Of a stretch of 64,000 nucleotides of DNA, positions 10,411 to 18,780 are shown in pieces. Position 1 is the stretch's first letter. Every line of letters begins with the position of its first letter. A program made the translations under genes and the position numbers. A model generated the notes under the pieces. It searched no databases and was not told where the DNA came from. It saw only the letters and a program-made list of their open reading frames with translations. Source of the stretch: Actinokineospora auranticolor (GTDB lineage Bacteria > Actinomycetota > Actinomycetes > Mycobacteriales > Pseudonocardiaceae); assembly GCF_002934265.1 (NCBI RefSeq), contig NZ_PTIX01000002.1:248001-312000 (forward strand). The letters run 5' to 3'.

Positions 10411-11394
10411 ATGATCGAGGCACGCGGTCTCGCCCGGACGTTCCGGACGCGGGGCCGGACCACCGACGCCGTCCGGGGGGTGGACCTGGACGTCGCGGCC
10501 GGGGAGCTGGTCGGCTTCCTCGGCCCCAACGGCGCGGGCAAGACCACCACCCTGCGGATGCTCACGACCCTGCTCCGCCCCACCGCGGGCACCGCCACGG
10601 TGGCGGGGCGCGACCTGGCGGGCGACCCGCTCGGCGTCCGCCGCCGCATCGGGTACGTCGGGCAGACCGGCGGCACGCGGCCCGAGGCCCGGGTGCACGA
10701 GGAACTGGAGGCCATCGGCAGGCTCTACGGCCGCACCAAGTCCGACGCCCGAGCCCGCACCGTCGCCCTGGCCGACCGGCTCGACCTGACCGACCTGCTG
10801 CGCCGCCCGGTCAAGGCGCTCTCCGGCGGACAGCGGCGCAGGCTCGACATCGCCATGGGCCTGGTCCACGACCCGCGCCTGGTGTTCCTCGACGAGCCCA
10901 CCGCCGCGCTCGACCCGCGCAGTCGCGCCAACGTGTGGCAGCACATCCGCGCGCTGCGCGAGCAGCACGGCACCACCGTCTTCCTCACAACCCACTACCT
11001 CGACGAGGCGGACGCCCTGTGCGACCGGGTGCTGGTGATCGACAACGGCACCATCGTGGCCACCGGCGCCCCCGCCGAGTTGAAGGCGCGCGTCGCCGGT
11101 GACCTGGTCGCCGTCGGGGTCGAGCACCGCGACCTGCCCAGGGTCGCGGAGATCGCGGCGCGCATCCCCCGGTCCAGCGAGGTGGCCACGGTCGAGCGGG
11201 GCGTGCAGTTCCGCGTGCCGCGCGGCGATCTGGCGATGCCCGAGCTGTTGCGCGCGCTCGATGTCGCCGACATCGCCACGACCTCGCTGCGGGTGCACCA
11301 GCCGACCCTCGACGACGTCTTCCTCACCCTGACCGGCCGCACGATCCGCGACGCCGAGCTGAGCACCGAGCAGGAGGCCCCCGTTGGCGCGTGA
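10411..11394 (+). CDS. DrrA-like ABC transporter ATP-binding protein
   Basis: The nucleotide-binding subunit of an ABC-2 type exporter of the daunorubicin-resistance class. Walker A is GPNGAGKTTTLRML (about 40-53), the signature is LSGGQRRRLDIAMGLVHDP, Walker B/D-loop is VFLDEPTAALDPRSR, and the switch His is in LTTHYLDEAD. The DrrA-type C-terminal domain (after about residue 225) ends with PTLDDVFLTLTGR. It starts 9 bp after the second operator and its 3' end overlaps the permease start by 11 bp, so the two are coupled. Confidence 0.93.
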   Translation: MIEARGLARTFRTRGRTTDAVRGVDLDVAAGELVGFLGPNGAGKTTTLRMLTTLLRPTAGTATVAGRDLAGDPLGVRRRIGYVGQTGGTRPEARVHEELEAIGRLYGRTKSDARARTVALADRLDLTDLLRRPVKALSGGQRRRLDIAMGLVHDPRLVFLDEPTAALDPRSRANVWQHIRALREQHGTTVFLTTHYLDEADALCDRVLVIDNGTIVATGAPAELKARVAGDLVAVGVEHRDLPRVAEIAARIPRSSEVATVERGVQFRVPRGDLAMPELLRALDVADIATTSLRVHQPTLDDVFLTLTGRTIRDAELSTEQEAPVGA

Positions 11395-12151
11395 GACGTG
11401 GCTCGTGTTCTCCCGAGCCCTGATGCTGTCGCTGCGCAATCCCGCGTGGATGATCATCGGCCTGATGCAGCCGGTGCTGTACCTCTTCTTCTTCGGCCCG
11501 CTGCTGGAGCAGATGACCGAACACACACCCGGCTTCCCACCGGGCACGTCGTGGCAGATCCTCACTCCGGCGTTGATCGCGCAGTTGGCGCTCTTCGGCG
11601 CGGCCTTCGTCGGTTTCGGTCTCTTGGCCGAATTGCGGCTGGGTGTGATCGAGCGCCTTCAGGTCACACCGGTGAGCCGTACGGCTTTGCTGTTGGGACG
11701 CGTGCTGCGGGACGCGGTGCACCTGTTGACGCAGTCGGTGCTGATCCTCATCCTCGCGTTCACGGTGTTCGACCTAAGAGCGTCATTCGGCGCGGTAGTG
11801 CTGACCCTGACCATGGTGTTCCTCTTGGGAATCGCGCTCGCGTCCTGCTCTTACGCGCTCGCGCTGACCTTGCGCAGCGAGGAGGCGTTCCCCGCGGTGC
11901 TCAACACCGTGCTGCTGCCGATCATGCTGCTGTCCGGGATCATGATCCCGATCACCCGGGGCCTGGCCCCGGACTGGCTGTACGCGATCTCGCGCTGGAA
12001 CCCGTTCACGCACGTCATCGACGCCGAGCGGGCGTCCTTCCGGAGCGAGTTCACCACCGACGCGCTGCTGACCGGCTGGCTCGTGCTGCTCGTGCTGGCC
12101 GGGCTCGGGGTGCTGTGGGGCGTCAGGACGTTCCGCCGGGAGAGCGCGTGA
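11384..12151 (+). CDS. DrrB-like ABC-2 permease
   Basis: A 255-residue integral membrane subunit with about six membrane helices and the ABC-2 pattern (LMQPVLYLFFFGPLLEQM; LLPIMLLSGIMIPITRGLAPDWLYAISRWNPFTHVIDAER). The start is TTG at 11384 with GGAGG eight bases before it, inside the end of the ATPase gene. Together they form an exporter, probably for a hydrophobic drug or lipid-like product; the substrate cannot be told. The 3' end overlaps the convergent DUF4185 gene by 29 bp. Confidence 0.92.
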   Translation: MARETWLVFSRALMLSLRNPAWMIIGLMQPVLYLFFFGPLLEQMTEHTPGFPPGTSWQILTPALIAQLALFGAAFVGFGLLAELRLGVIERLQVTPVSRTALLLGRVLRDAVHLLTQSVLILILAFTVFDLRASFGAVVLTLTMVFLLGIALASCSYALALTLRSEEAFPAVLNTVLLPIMLLSGIMIPITRGLAPDWLYAISRWNPFTHVIDAERASFRSEFTTDALLTGWLVLLVLAGLGVLWGVRTFRRESA

Positions 12152-13133
12152 GGCGCGAGTGCATGAGGAAGACGTTGTAGGGACCCCACTGCGACATCGT
12201 GTAGTGGATGTCCGGGCCGTCGGCGGACGCGGGGTGCAGGAATCCGCCGTAGAGCGCCGGGTAGTCCTTACCGCTCACGAGTACCACTGGCTCCGACCAC
12301 GGGCCGGTGAGGTGTTCGGCGGTGCGTAGGACAAGAGCGGCCAGGGTTTCGTTGAGGTGCACGGCAAGCCACCGTCCGAAATAGACGGAATAGAGCACCG
12401 ACAGCTCACCGATCGGACCGCGCATGACCGGTACGGCACGGAACTCGTCACGGGGGTACCAGGTGGCGCCGGTCCAGTACTCGTAGGCGCGGCGGTTGAG
12501 CACGTCGGTCGGGGCGACGCGGGCAAGGCACGCGTCGCCCCATCGGCCGTTGGGAACGCCCAAGAGGTACAGGTAGTCACCTTCACGCGCGAAAGCGCCC
12601 AACTGGAACGGGTTGTCGTGCCTGCGTCGGTTGACCCACCGCGCGTCGGCGGGTTTGTCCCAGGTATAGCCGCCGTCATGGGACACCGCGATGCCGCCGT
12701 AGTTGGTCCACCAGCCGACGGGCCCCTCCCAGCCCCGCACGGACATGTACTGGAGGTAGTGCTTACCGTCGATTGATACGCCGGAACACGGAATGACGGT
12801 CTCTTCGCGACGGCTGGACCCTCGGTCGAGGATCTGGCGGGCGTGCCCGTCCGGACGGGTCACCACCGAGGACAACCGCAGGCCGGTGGCGAGATCGCGG
12901 TCGTCGGCGAAGGCGAGGAAGTTGTACCGCCAGTCGGCCTCGCGCGGCCCGGCGCCGTTGCCGCACCAGCCCTCGCCGTAGGTGTCGCCGAAGGCGACGA
13001 GCGTCCGGCCCCGGTCGTCGTCCCACATGATCCCGAGGTCGGTGCCGTGCACGCCGTAGCGGCGGTCGGTCTCGTTGATCGACTCGCGGCCGGTGACCTT
13101 GGCGACCAGCCGGGTGTCCACGACCTCGATCAC
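12123..13133 (-). CDS. DUF4185 domain protein
   Basis: A 336-residue protein with the look of a five-bladed beta-propeller glycoside hydrolase-like fold. Blade-type motifs include GTDLGIMWDDDRGRTLVAFGDTYG, VSHDGGYTWDKP, ALYGGFLHPAS and the C-terminal IHYTMSQWGPYNVFLMHSRL. These fit DUF4185. Most members I know are secreted, but no signal peptide is seen here, so this one may be cytoplasmic. It converges on and overlaps the drrB-like gene and ends a leftward run that starts with rsmI. Function unknown. Confidence 0.8.
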   Translation of the reverse strand: MIEVVDTRLVAKVTGRESINETDRRYGVHGTDLGIMWDDDRGRTLVAFGDTYGEGWCGNGAGPREADWRYNFLAFADDRDLATGLRLSSVVTRPDGHARQILDRGSSRREETVIPCSGVSIDGKHYLQYMSVRGWEGPVGWWTNYGGIAVSHDGGYTWDKPADARWVNRRRHDNPFQLGAFAREGDYLYLLGVPNGRWGDACLARVAPTDVLNRRAYEYWTGATWYPRDEFRAVPVMRGPIGELSVLYSVYFGRWLAVHLNETLAALVLRTAEHLTGPWSEPVVLVSGKDYPALYGGFLHPASADGPDIHYTMSQWGPYNVFLMHSRLTRSPGGTS

Positions 13134-13145
13134 GACCGGTCCCTC

Positions 13146-13973
13146 CTAGGCGCGGCTCACCGCGGCGTCGTAGAGGGTCTTCTTGCTGACCCCGGCCGCC
13201 GCCGCGACCTCGGCGGCGGCCTCCTTGAGCCGGGTGCCCTCGGCGGTCAGCGCCCGCACGCGCTCGACGAGGGTGTCGAGGTCCGCCGTGCGCGGCTCCG
13301 CCCCCGCCAGCACGACCGTGATCTCCCCGCGCACGCCGTCCTTCGCCCACTCGGCCAGTTCGGCGAGGGTCCCCCGCTTGACCTCCTCGTGGGTCTTGGT
13401 CAGCTCCCGGCACACGGCGGCCCGGCGCTCGCCGCCCAGGACCTCGACCGCGTCGGCCAGGCAGTCCTCGATCCGGTGGGGCGCCTCGAAGAGGACGGCG
13501 GTGCGCGGTTCGTCGGCCAGCTGCGCCAGCCACTTCCGCCGCTCCCCCTGCTTGCGCGGCGCGAAGCCCTCGAAGCAGAACCGGTCGCACGGCAGCCCGG
13601 ACAGCGCGAGGGCCGTCGTGACCGCGGACGGGCCGGGCAGGCAGGTGACCGCCAGGTCCTCGGCGACGCAGGCCGCGACCAGCCGGTAGCCGGGGTCGGA
13701 CACGCTCGGCATGCCCGCGTCGGTGATCAGCAGGACCGTCTGCCCGCTCCTGACCGCCTCGACCAGCGACGGCGCCCGGGTGTTCTCGACGGCGTCGTAG
13801 AAGCTGACGACCCGACCGCTCGGCGCGACCCCCAGCGCGGACGCGAGGTTGCGCGCCCGCCGGGTGTCCTCGGCCGCGATGACGTCCGCGCTCCCGAGCG
13901 CCTCGACCAGTCGTGCCGAGGCGTCACCGATCTCCCCCAGCGGCGTGGCCGCGAGGATCAGCAGACCGCTCAC
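13146..13973 (-). CDS. rsmI: 16S rRNA (cytidine1402-2'-O)-methyltransferase
   Basis: A 275-residue SAM-dependent tetrapyrrole-methylase-fold enzyme that modifies C1402 in the decoding centre. Motifs include ILAATPLGEIGDAS, AAEDTRRARNLA, LITDAGMPSVSDPGYRLV, LPGPSAVTTALALSGLP and FCFEGFAPRKQGER. The GTG start at 13973 overlaps the upstream stop as GTGA, so it is translationally coupled to the small membrane gene before it. rsmI and pmt are divergent neighbours in many actinobacteria; here two extra genes sit between them. Confidence 0.94.
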   Translation of the reverse strand: MSGLLILAATPLGEIGDASARLVEALGSADVIAAEDTRRARNLASALGVAPSGRVVSFYDAVENTRAPSLVEAVRSGQTVLLITDAGMPSVSDPGYRLVAACVAEDLAVTCLPGPSAVTTALALSGLPCDRFCFEGFAPRKQGERRKWLAQLADEPRTAVLFEAPHRIEDCLADAVEVLGGERRAAVCRELTKTHEEVKRGTLAELAEWAKDGVRGEITVVLAGAEPRTADLDTLVERVRALTAEGTRLKEAAAEVAAAAGVSKKTLYDAAVSRA

Positions 13974-14455
13974 CGGGTCACCGCCGCGGCAATCGGGGAA
14001 GTGCGCCAGTCTTCGAAGAAGTAGGACACCGGGAGCCTGCGGTCGCGGAGGCGCCGCACAACCTTGCCGGACGCCCGCCCCCGAACGCGGTCGGCGTTCG
14101 CCGAGACGATCTCGCCCTTGCTGAAGCGCAGGGTCTCGGCCGCGAACCACCTGCGCTCGGCGGTCTCGAAGTCCGCCCAGGTCAAGATGACCAAGCTCCC
14201 GGGGCGGTACCACCGCACCCCGTCCTCCCCGAGCACCAACCGGTACTCCCGCATGGTGCCGAACCCGACGTAGCCCCACACCACCACGGGCACGAGCACG
14301 GCGGGCACGGTGATCGACGCGTCCACGGTCTTCGCCCAACCGCTGATCAACAGCCGGGTGATCAGGAACAAGGCGCCGGTGCCCAGCGCGCCGACGAGGG
14401 TGTACGCCACCACAACGGATCGCCGCACCCGGTACTCCCCAGCCATCTCCACCAC
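13970..14455 (-). CDS. Two-helix membrane protein with a PH-like domain
   Basis: A 161-residue protein with two membrane helices in the first half (VVAYTLVGALGTGALFLITRLLI and ITVPAVLVPVVVWGYVGF) and a cytoplasmic domain reading MREYRLVLGEDGVRWYRPGSLVILTWADFETAE, which looks like a bacterial PH-like fold. It overlaps rsmI by four bases. Starts GTG 14455 and ATG 14449 are both possible; neither has an ideally spaced ribosome site. Function unknown. Confidence 0.75.
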   Translation of the reverse strand: MVEMAGEYRVRRSVVVAYTLVGALGTGALFLITRLLISGWAKTVDASITVPAVLVPVVVWGYVGFGTMREYRLVLGEDGVRWYRPGSLVILTWADFETAERRWFAAETLRFSKGEIVSANADRVRGRASGKVVRRLRDRRLPVSYFFEDWRTSPIAAAVTR

Positions 14456-14507
14456 CCCGCAAGCGTACCCAGCACGGCCCGGCCGGAACGCGGCAACAAG
14501 TCCGTGA

Positions 14508-15347
14508 TCAGCAGAGCGCGGCGATCAGGTCCGCCGAGTCGCGCGGGGACAGGGCCAGGTCCTCGATCCGCCGCCAGGCCCGCCGGTGTTCGGCCACCTC
14601 GGACTCGTCGTCGAGGAACAGGCTGCGCGAGCGGTGTTCGGTGTGCACGACCCGCCGCCCCTGCGGCAGGTCCATCACCAGGAACGGCCCCTCCAGCCCC
14701 GGGTGCGCGCCCCGGGTCTCCGGCACGACCTGGAGCACCACGTGCGGCCTGCGCACCACCTCCAGCAGGTGCCGCAGCTGCGCGGACAGCACCGCGTGGC
14801 CGCCCACCGGCAGCCGCAGGGCGGGCTCACCGATGATCGCGTGCAGCGACGGCGGGCTCTCCCGGCTCAGGATCCCCTGGCGGGCGAGCCGGGCCGCGAC
14901 CTTGACGTCCAGCTCCGGTTCGCCGGGCGTGATCGACGAGGTGTCCCGGATGGCCGCGCGGGCGTAGTCGGCGGTCTGGAGCAGCCCGGGAACCAACGCT
15001 CCATGGTGGACACGCAGGGCCACCGCGCGTGACTCCCAGTCGATCAGGGTCTGCCACTGCTCGGGGAGCCCGCGTCCGTGGACCTGGACCCACCCGGGCT
15101 CGGCCGCCTGGCGCACCAGGTCGAGGATCTCCGCGGCTCGCGGCTCGGGGACCCGGTACAGGCCGAGCATCGCCTGGACGTCGCGCATCCGCAGGCCGCT
15201 GGAGCCCGTCTCCACCCGGCTGACCTTCGCCTGCGACAGGCCGAGCCGGGCGCCGACCTCGCCGGTGGTCATGCCCGCCTGCTTGCGGAGTCTGCGCAGT
15301 TCGCCCGCTACCTGCCGTGACCTGATGGTGGGTCGTCCAGGAGGCAC
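14508..15347 (-). CDS. XRE-type regulator with DUF5753 domain
   Basis: A 279-residue actinobacterial regulator. The N-terminal Cro/CI helix-turn-helix (ELRRLRKQAGMTTGEVGARLGLSQAKVSRVETG, about 15-47) is followed by a DUF5753 domain (about 105-275) with the hallmark GLLQTADYARA and LVMDLPQ. Such proteins often pair with a small DUF397 protein (Scr1/Scr2-like). No DUF397 gene lies next to it, so its partner, if any, is elsewhere. The GTG start at 15347 is the best available. Confidence 0.9.
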   Translation of the reverse strand: MPPGRPTIRSRQVAGELRRLRKQAGMTTGEVGARLGLSQAKVSRVETGSSGLRMRDVQAMLGLYRVPEPRAAEILDLVRQAAEPGWVQVHGRGLPEQWQTLIDWESRAVALRVHHGALVPGLLQTADYARAAIRDTSSITPGEPELDVKVAARLARQGILSRESPPSLHAIIGEPALRLPVGGHAVLSAQLRHLLEVVRRPHVVLQVVPETRGAHPGLEGPFLVMDLPQGRRVVHTEHRSRSLFLDDESEVAEHRRAWRRIEDLALSPRDSADLIAALC

Positions 15348-15536
15348 CGCGAACCCCGTCCGTGCGCGCGCCGGCGTCCCCGTAACGACAGCGACTCAAC
15401 ACCTCTTCTACCCGCCCTGAACTGGGCAAACAATTACACGATCAGTTGACTTCTAGATCACCCGGCGCACAGCGCGCCACCCGAACGAGGAAGTTCCGAC
15501 GCGGATCGCACACCGGGCACCCTACGATCTCCCCCC

Positions 15537-17105
15537 GTGAGCGCCCTCGTAGCCGACGACGAGGCCAGCCGGACCCCGTCACCCGAACCGGTGACACCGG
15601 TGGCCGACCCTGCCGACGTCGCGCGCGCGCGACTGCTGGGCAGGCCGATGCCCACCGACCGGCTGCGCGGGTGGCTGGTCACGCTCTTCGTCGGGATGCT
15701 CGCGGGCATCGTCCGGTTCCAGAACCTGGGCTGGCCGACGGACAAGGGCACCCCGGTCTTCGACGAGAAGCACTACGTGCCGCAGGCGTGGCAGATGCTG
15801 CGCAACAGCGGCGTCGAGGACAACCCCGCCTACGAGCTGACCGTGCACCCGCCGCTGGGCAAGACGCTCATCGCGGCCGGGGAGTGGCTCTTCGGCTACA
15901 ACGGGTGGGGCTGGCGGTTCACCGGCGCGCTGTTCGGCGTGGTCATGGTGGTGCTGGTCGTCCGGATCGCCCGGCGGCTGACCCGGTCCACGCTGCTCGG
16001 CGGGATCGCGGGCGTGCTGCTGATCGCCGACGGCGTGTCCCACCTGGGCTCCCGGATGGGCATGCTCGACATCTTCCTGGCCGGGTTCGTGCTGGCCGCC
16101 TTCGGCTGCCTGCTGCTCGACCGCGACCAGGTGCGCGACCGGCTGTGGACCGCGTCCATGGAGGGCTGGGCCACCGAGTCGGCGTTCGGACCACGGCTCG
16201 GGGTGCGCTGGTGGCGGATCGCCGGTGGCGTGCTGCTCGGCCTGTCGTGCGGCGTCAAGTGGTCCGGCATGTACTTCATCGCCGCGTTCGGGCTGCTGAC
16301 GATCCTGTTCGACTACACGGCCCGGCGCACGGTCGGCGTGCGCAAGCCGCTGCTCGGCGCGCTGCTGCGCGACCTGATCCCGGGGCTGTGGGCGTTCCTC
16401 GGCATCGCGACGCTCGCGTACCTGTCCACCTGGCTCGGCTGGTTCGGCAGCGAGGTGGCGATCGACCGGCACCTGGTCGAGACGACCGGCGGCAGCCCGT
16501 GGGCGATCGCCAAGGGCGCGATCGGGTCGCTGTTCCAGTACCACGACCACGTGCTGAAGTTCCACGAGAGCCTGGTGACCAAGTCCGAGTCGCAGCACCC
16601 GTGGGAGTCCAAGCCGTGGGTGTGGCCGATGGGCCTGCGGCCGATGCTCTACTACTACGAGGGTTCGACGACCGGGTGTGGCGAGACCCGGTGCGTCTCG
16701 GCGACGATGCTGATCGGCACGCCCGCCATGTGGTGGCTGTCGCTGCCGATGCTGGCCTGGGGCATCTGGCGGATGTTCTCCCGCCTGGACTGGCGCTACG
16801 CGGCGGTGGTGACCGCCTACCTCGCCGGGTACCTGCCGTGGTTCCTCAACCTCGACCGGCAGATGTACTTCTTCTACGCCACCCCGATGGCGGCGTTCCT
16901 GGTGCTCGGTCTGACGTTGTGCCTGGGGCACCTACTGGGCAAGGACGGGGACGGACCGGAACGCCGTCGTACCGGTCTGCTCGCCCTCGCGCTCTACGTG
17001 GGGTTGGTGGTGGCCAACTTCGTCTGGCTGTGGCCGATCCTCAACGGCGACTCGATCACCGAGTGGCGCTGGCAGGCCGAACTGTGGCTGCCGTCCTGGC
17101 GCTGA
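15537..17105 (+). CDS. pmt: Polyprenyl-phosphate-mannose protein mannosyltransferase
   Basis: A GT39-family multi-pass enzyme (522 aa, about 10 membrane helices) that O-mannosylates secreted proteins. The first external loop carries the catalytic acidic pair in VFDEKHYVPQAW, and VHPPLGKTLIAAGEW and SRMGMLDIFLAGFVL are family motifs. The C-terminal four-helix part includes YLPWFLNLDRQMYFFYATPM. The GTG at 15537 opens the frame. The 189 bp before it is the only space for a promoter shared with the divergent XRE gene. Its 3' end overlaps the small membrane gene on the other strand by 50 bp. Confidence 0.95.
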   Translation: MSALVADDEASRTPSPEPVTPVADPADVARARLLGRPMPTDRLRGWLVTLFVGMLAGIVRFQNLGWPTDKGTPVFDEKHYVPQAWQMLRNSGVEDNPAYELTVHPPLGKTLIAAGEWLFGYNGWGWRFTGALFGVVMVVLVVRIARRLTRSTLLGGIAGVLLIADGVSHLGSRMGMLDIFLAGFVLAAFGCLLLDRDQVRDRLWTASMEGWATESAFGPRLGVRWWRIAGGVLLGLSCGVKWSGMYFIAAFGLLTILFDYTARRTVGVRKPLLGALLRDLIPGLWAFLGIATLAYLSTWLGWFGSEVAIDRHLVETTGGSPWAIAKGAIGSLFQYHDHVLKFHESLVTKSESQHPWESKPWVWPMGLRPMLYYYEGSTTGCGETRCVSATMLIGTPAMWWLSLPMLAWGIWRMFSRLDWRYAAVVTAYLAGYLPWFLNLDRQMYFFYATPMAAFLVLGLTLCLGHLLGKDGDGPERRRTGLLALALYVGLVVANFVWLWPILNGDSITEWRWQAELWLPSWR

Positions 17106-17313
17106 CCGCCCGGCGCTCGACCCCCGCGGCCGCCACCCGGTCCACATCGGACCAGGTGGCGGCCGCGGCCAGTTCCGCGGTCGTGCGGGCGAGATCACGG
17201 TCCTCGACGTCGGTGGAGCCGGCCAGTCTGGTGTGGAGGGACCTGGAGTGGTTGCGGTCGAGGCCGTAGACCAGGAGTCCGGCCAGGGCGACCAGCAGGA
17301 GTGCGGTTGTCAT
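17056..17313 (-). CDS. Small single-pass membrane protein
   Basis: An 85-residue frame with an N-terminal membrane helix (TTALLLVALAGLLVYGLDRNHSR) and an Ala/Arg-rich cytoplasmic tail (ARTTAELAAAATWSDVDRVAAAG). The ATG has no clear ribosome site. The last 50 bp overlap the end of pmt in antisense, which lowers confidence. Promoter space is shared with the divergent GlxA-type gene. Function unknown. Confidence 0.5.
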   Translation of the reverse strand: MTTALLLVALAGLLVYGLDRNHSRSLHTRLAGSTDVEDRDLARTTAELAAAATWSDVDRVAAAGVERRAVSARTAATVRPASATR

Positions 17314-17399
17314 GGCACTAAGTTTGCGGTGGCCACAATCCTGCCAACAGTGGCAGATACGACCTTGTGCGCAAAAATCCTGCCAGCTACCCTACCGAC

Positions 17400-18356
17400 A
17401 TGCTCCAGACCGTGACCGCGGTGCTCGTCGAGGGCTTCGCGCCGTTCGAGTTCGGCATCCTGTGCGAGGTGTTCGGCACCGACCGCACCGACGACGGCGT
17501 GCCACCCATCGAGTTCCGGGTGTGCGGCGAGGTCCCGGGTGCGCCCGTGCGGTCCAACATCGGGGTACCGCTCACCCCGGAGTTCGGGCTCGACGCGCTC
17601 GACGGCGCCGACCTGGTCGCGGTCCCCGCGATGACCATCCGCGCCGAGTACCCGCCCGCCGTGCTGGCGGCGCTGCGGGCGGCGAGCGCGCGCGGCGCGA
17701 CCCTGCTCTCGGAGTGCAGCGGCGCGTTCATCCTCGGCGCCGCGGGCCTGCTCGACGACCGCGCGTGCACCACGCACTGGCGGCACGCGGACGAGTTCGC
17801 CCGCCGGTTCCCGCGCGCCCGGCTCAACCCGGACGTGCTGTTCGTCGACGACGGCAACATCGTGACCAGCGCGGGCACCGCCTCCGGCATCGACGCGTGC
17901 CTGCACGTGGTGCGCCGCGAACTGGGGGCCGCCGCGGCGACCGCCGTCGCCCGGCGGATGGTGGTGCCGCCGCAGCGCGACGGCGGGCAGCGGCAGTACG
18001 TCGACCTGCCGATCCCGCAGTGCACCAGCGACAGCCTGCAGCCGGTGCTGGCCTGGATGCTGGAGAACCTGGCCGAGGAGCACACCGTGGCCGCGCTGGC
18101 GCACCGGGCCAGGATGTCCGAGCGCAGCTTCGCCAGGCACTTCGTCGCCGAGACCGGCACCACCCCGCACAAGTGGCTCTCCGCGCAGCGCGTGCTGCAC
18201 GCCAGGGAACTGCTGGAGCGCACCCCGATGTCGGTCGACGAGGTGGCCAGGCGGTGCGGGTTCGGCAGCGCGGCCCTGCTGCGCCACCACTTCCAACGGG
18301 TGGTCGGCGTGTCACCGACGGATTACCGCCGGACGTTCGCCAGCCAAACCGCGTAA
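17400..18356 (+). CDS. GlxA-family AraC-type regulator
   Basis: A 318-residue regulator with an N-terminal DJ-1/PfpI-like domain (about 1-170; nucleophile-elbow-like LLSECSGAFILGAAGLL) and a C-terminal AraC double helix-turn-helix (about 225-315; HRARMSERSFARHFVAETGTTPHKWL and VDEVARRCGFGSAALLRHHF). I start at ATG 17400 (MLQTVTAVLVEGFAPFEFG); the frame opens 11 codons earlier. It is followed 32 bp later by the EACC1-like gene, so it may share or control that transcript, but no operator is evident. Confidence 0.9.
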   Translation: MLQTVTAVLVEGFAPFEFGILCEVFGTDRTDDGVPPIEFRVCGEVPGAPVRSNIGVPLTPEFGLDALDGADLVAVPAMTIRAEYPPAVLAALRAASARGATLLSECSGAFILGAAGLLDDRACTTHWRHADEFARRFPRARLNPDVLFVDDGNIVTSAGTASGIDACLHVVRRELGAAAATAVARRMVVPPQRDGGQRQYVDLPIPQCTSDSLQPVLAWMLENLAEEHTVAALAHRARMSERSFARHFVAETGTTPHKWLSAQRVLHARELLERTPMSVDEVARRCGFGSAALLRHHFQRVVGVSPTDYRRTFASQTA

Positions 18357-18387
18357 CCACGGGTGACCGCACCGGTACCGTGCACGC

Positions 18388-18780
18388 ATGGAGATCCTGG
18401 TCACCGCCCCCGACACCGACGAGTCCGGCGACACCCTGCGGTCCGCGTTCTCGTGGCTGCGCGAGGAGGACGACCTGCGCGGCCGGGTCCACCTGCGCCA
18501 GGCGCCGCCGCAGGCCGGGCAGATGGGGTCGCCGTGGGAGGCCATCGTGGTCGCGGCGCTGAGCGCGGGCGGCGCGGTACCGGTGCTGATCAACACGCTC
18601 GGCACCTGGATCCGCAACCAGCGCACCACCCTGAAGCTGGAGGTCAAGATCGGCGAGACCTCGATCGTCATCGACGCCGACCGCGTCAAGGCCAACCCGG
18701 ACGAGATCGGCCTGCTCCTGGACAAGGCCACCCGAGCCGCCACCCACCTGGAGATCACCAACGGCGATGCGACTGGCTGA
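18388..18780 (+). CDS. EACC1-like effector-associated membrane component
   Basis: A 130-residue protein with a soluble N-terminal half, one hydrophobic segment (about 51-73, WEAIVVAALSAGGAVPVLIN) and the pattern TWIRNQRTTLKLEVKIGE. This layout matches what I recall of EACC1 (effector-associated constant component 1), which travels with varied effectors in actinobacterial NTP-dependent conflict systems. Its last 14 bp overlap the start of the caspase-fold gene, so the two are translated together. Assignment is by pattern only. Confidence 0.7.
   Translation: MEILVTAPDTDESGDTLRSAFSWLREEDDLRGRVHLRQAPPQAGQMGSPWEAIVVAALSAGGAVPVLINTLGTWIRNQRTTLKLEVKIGETSIVIDADRVKANPDEIGLLLDKATRAATHLEITNGDATG

Noticed and set aside
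15579-16931. A long minus-strand open frame inside pmt
   Set aside because: A shadow of pmt: His/Gln/Pro/Arg-rich translation with no domain, fully inside a well-supported gene.
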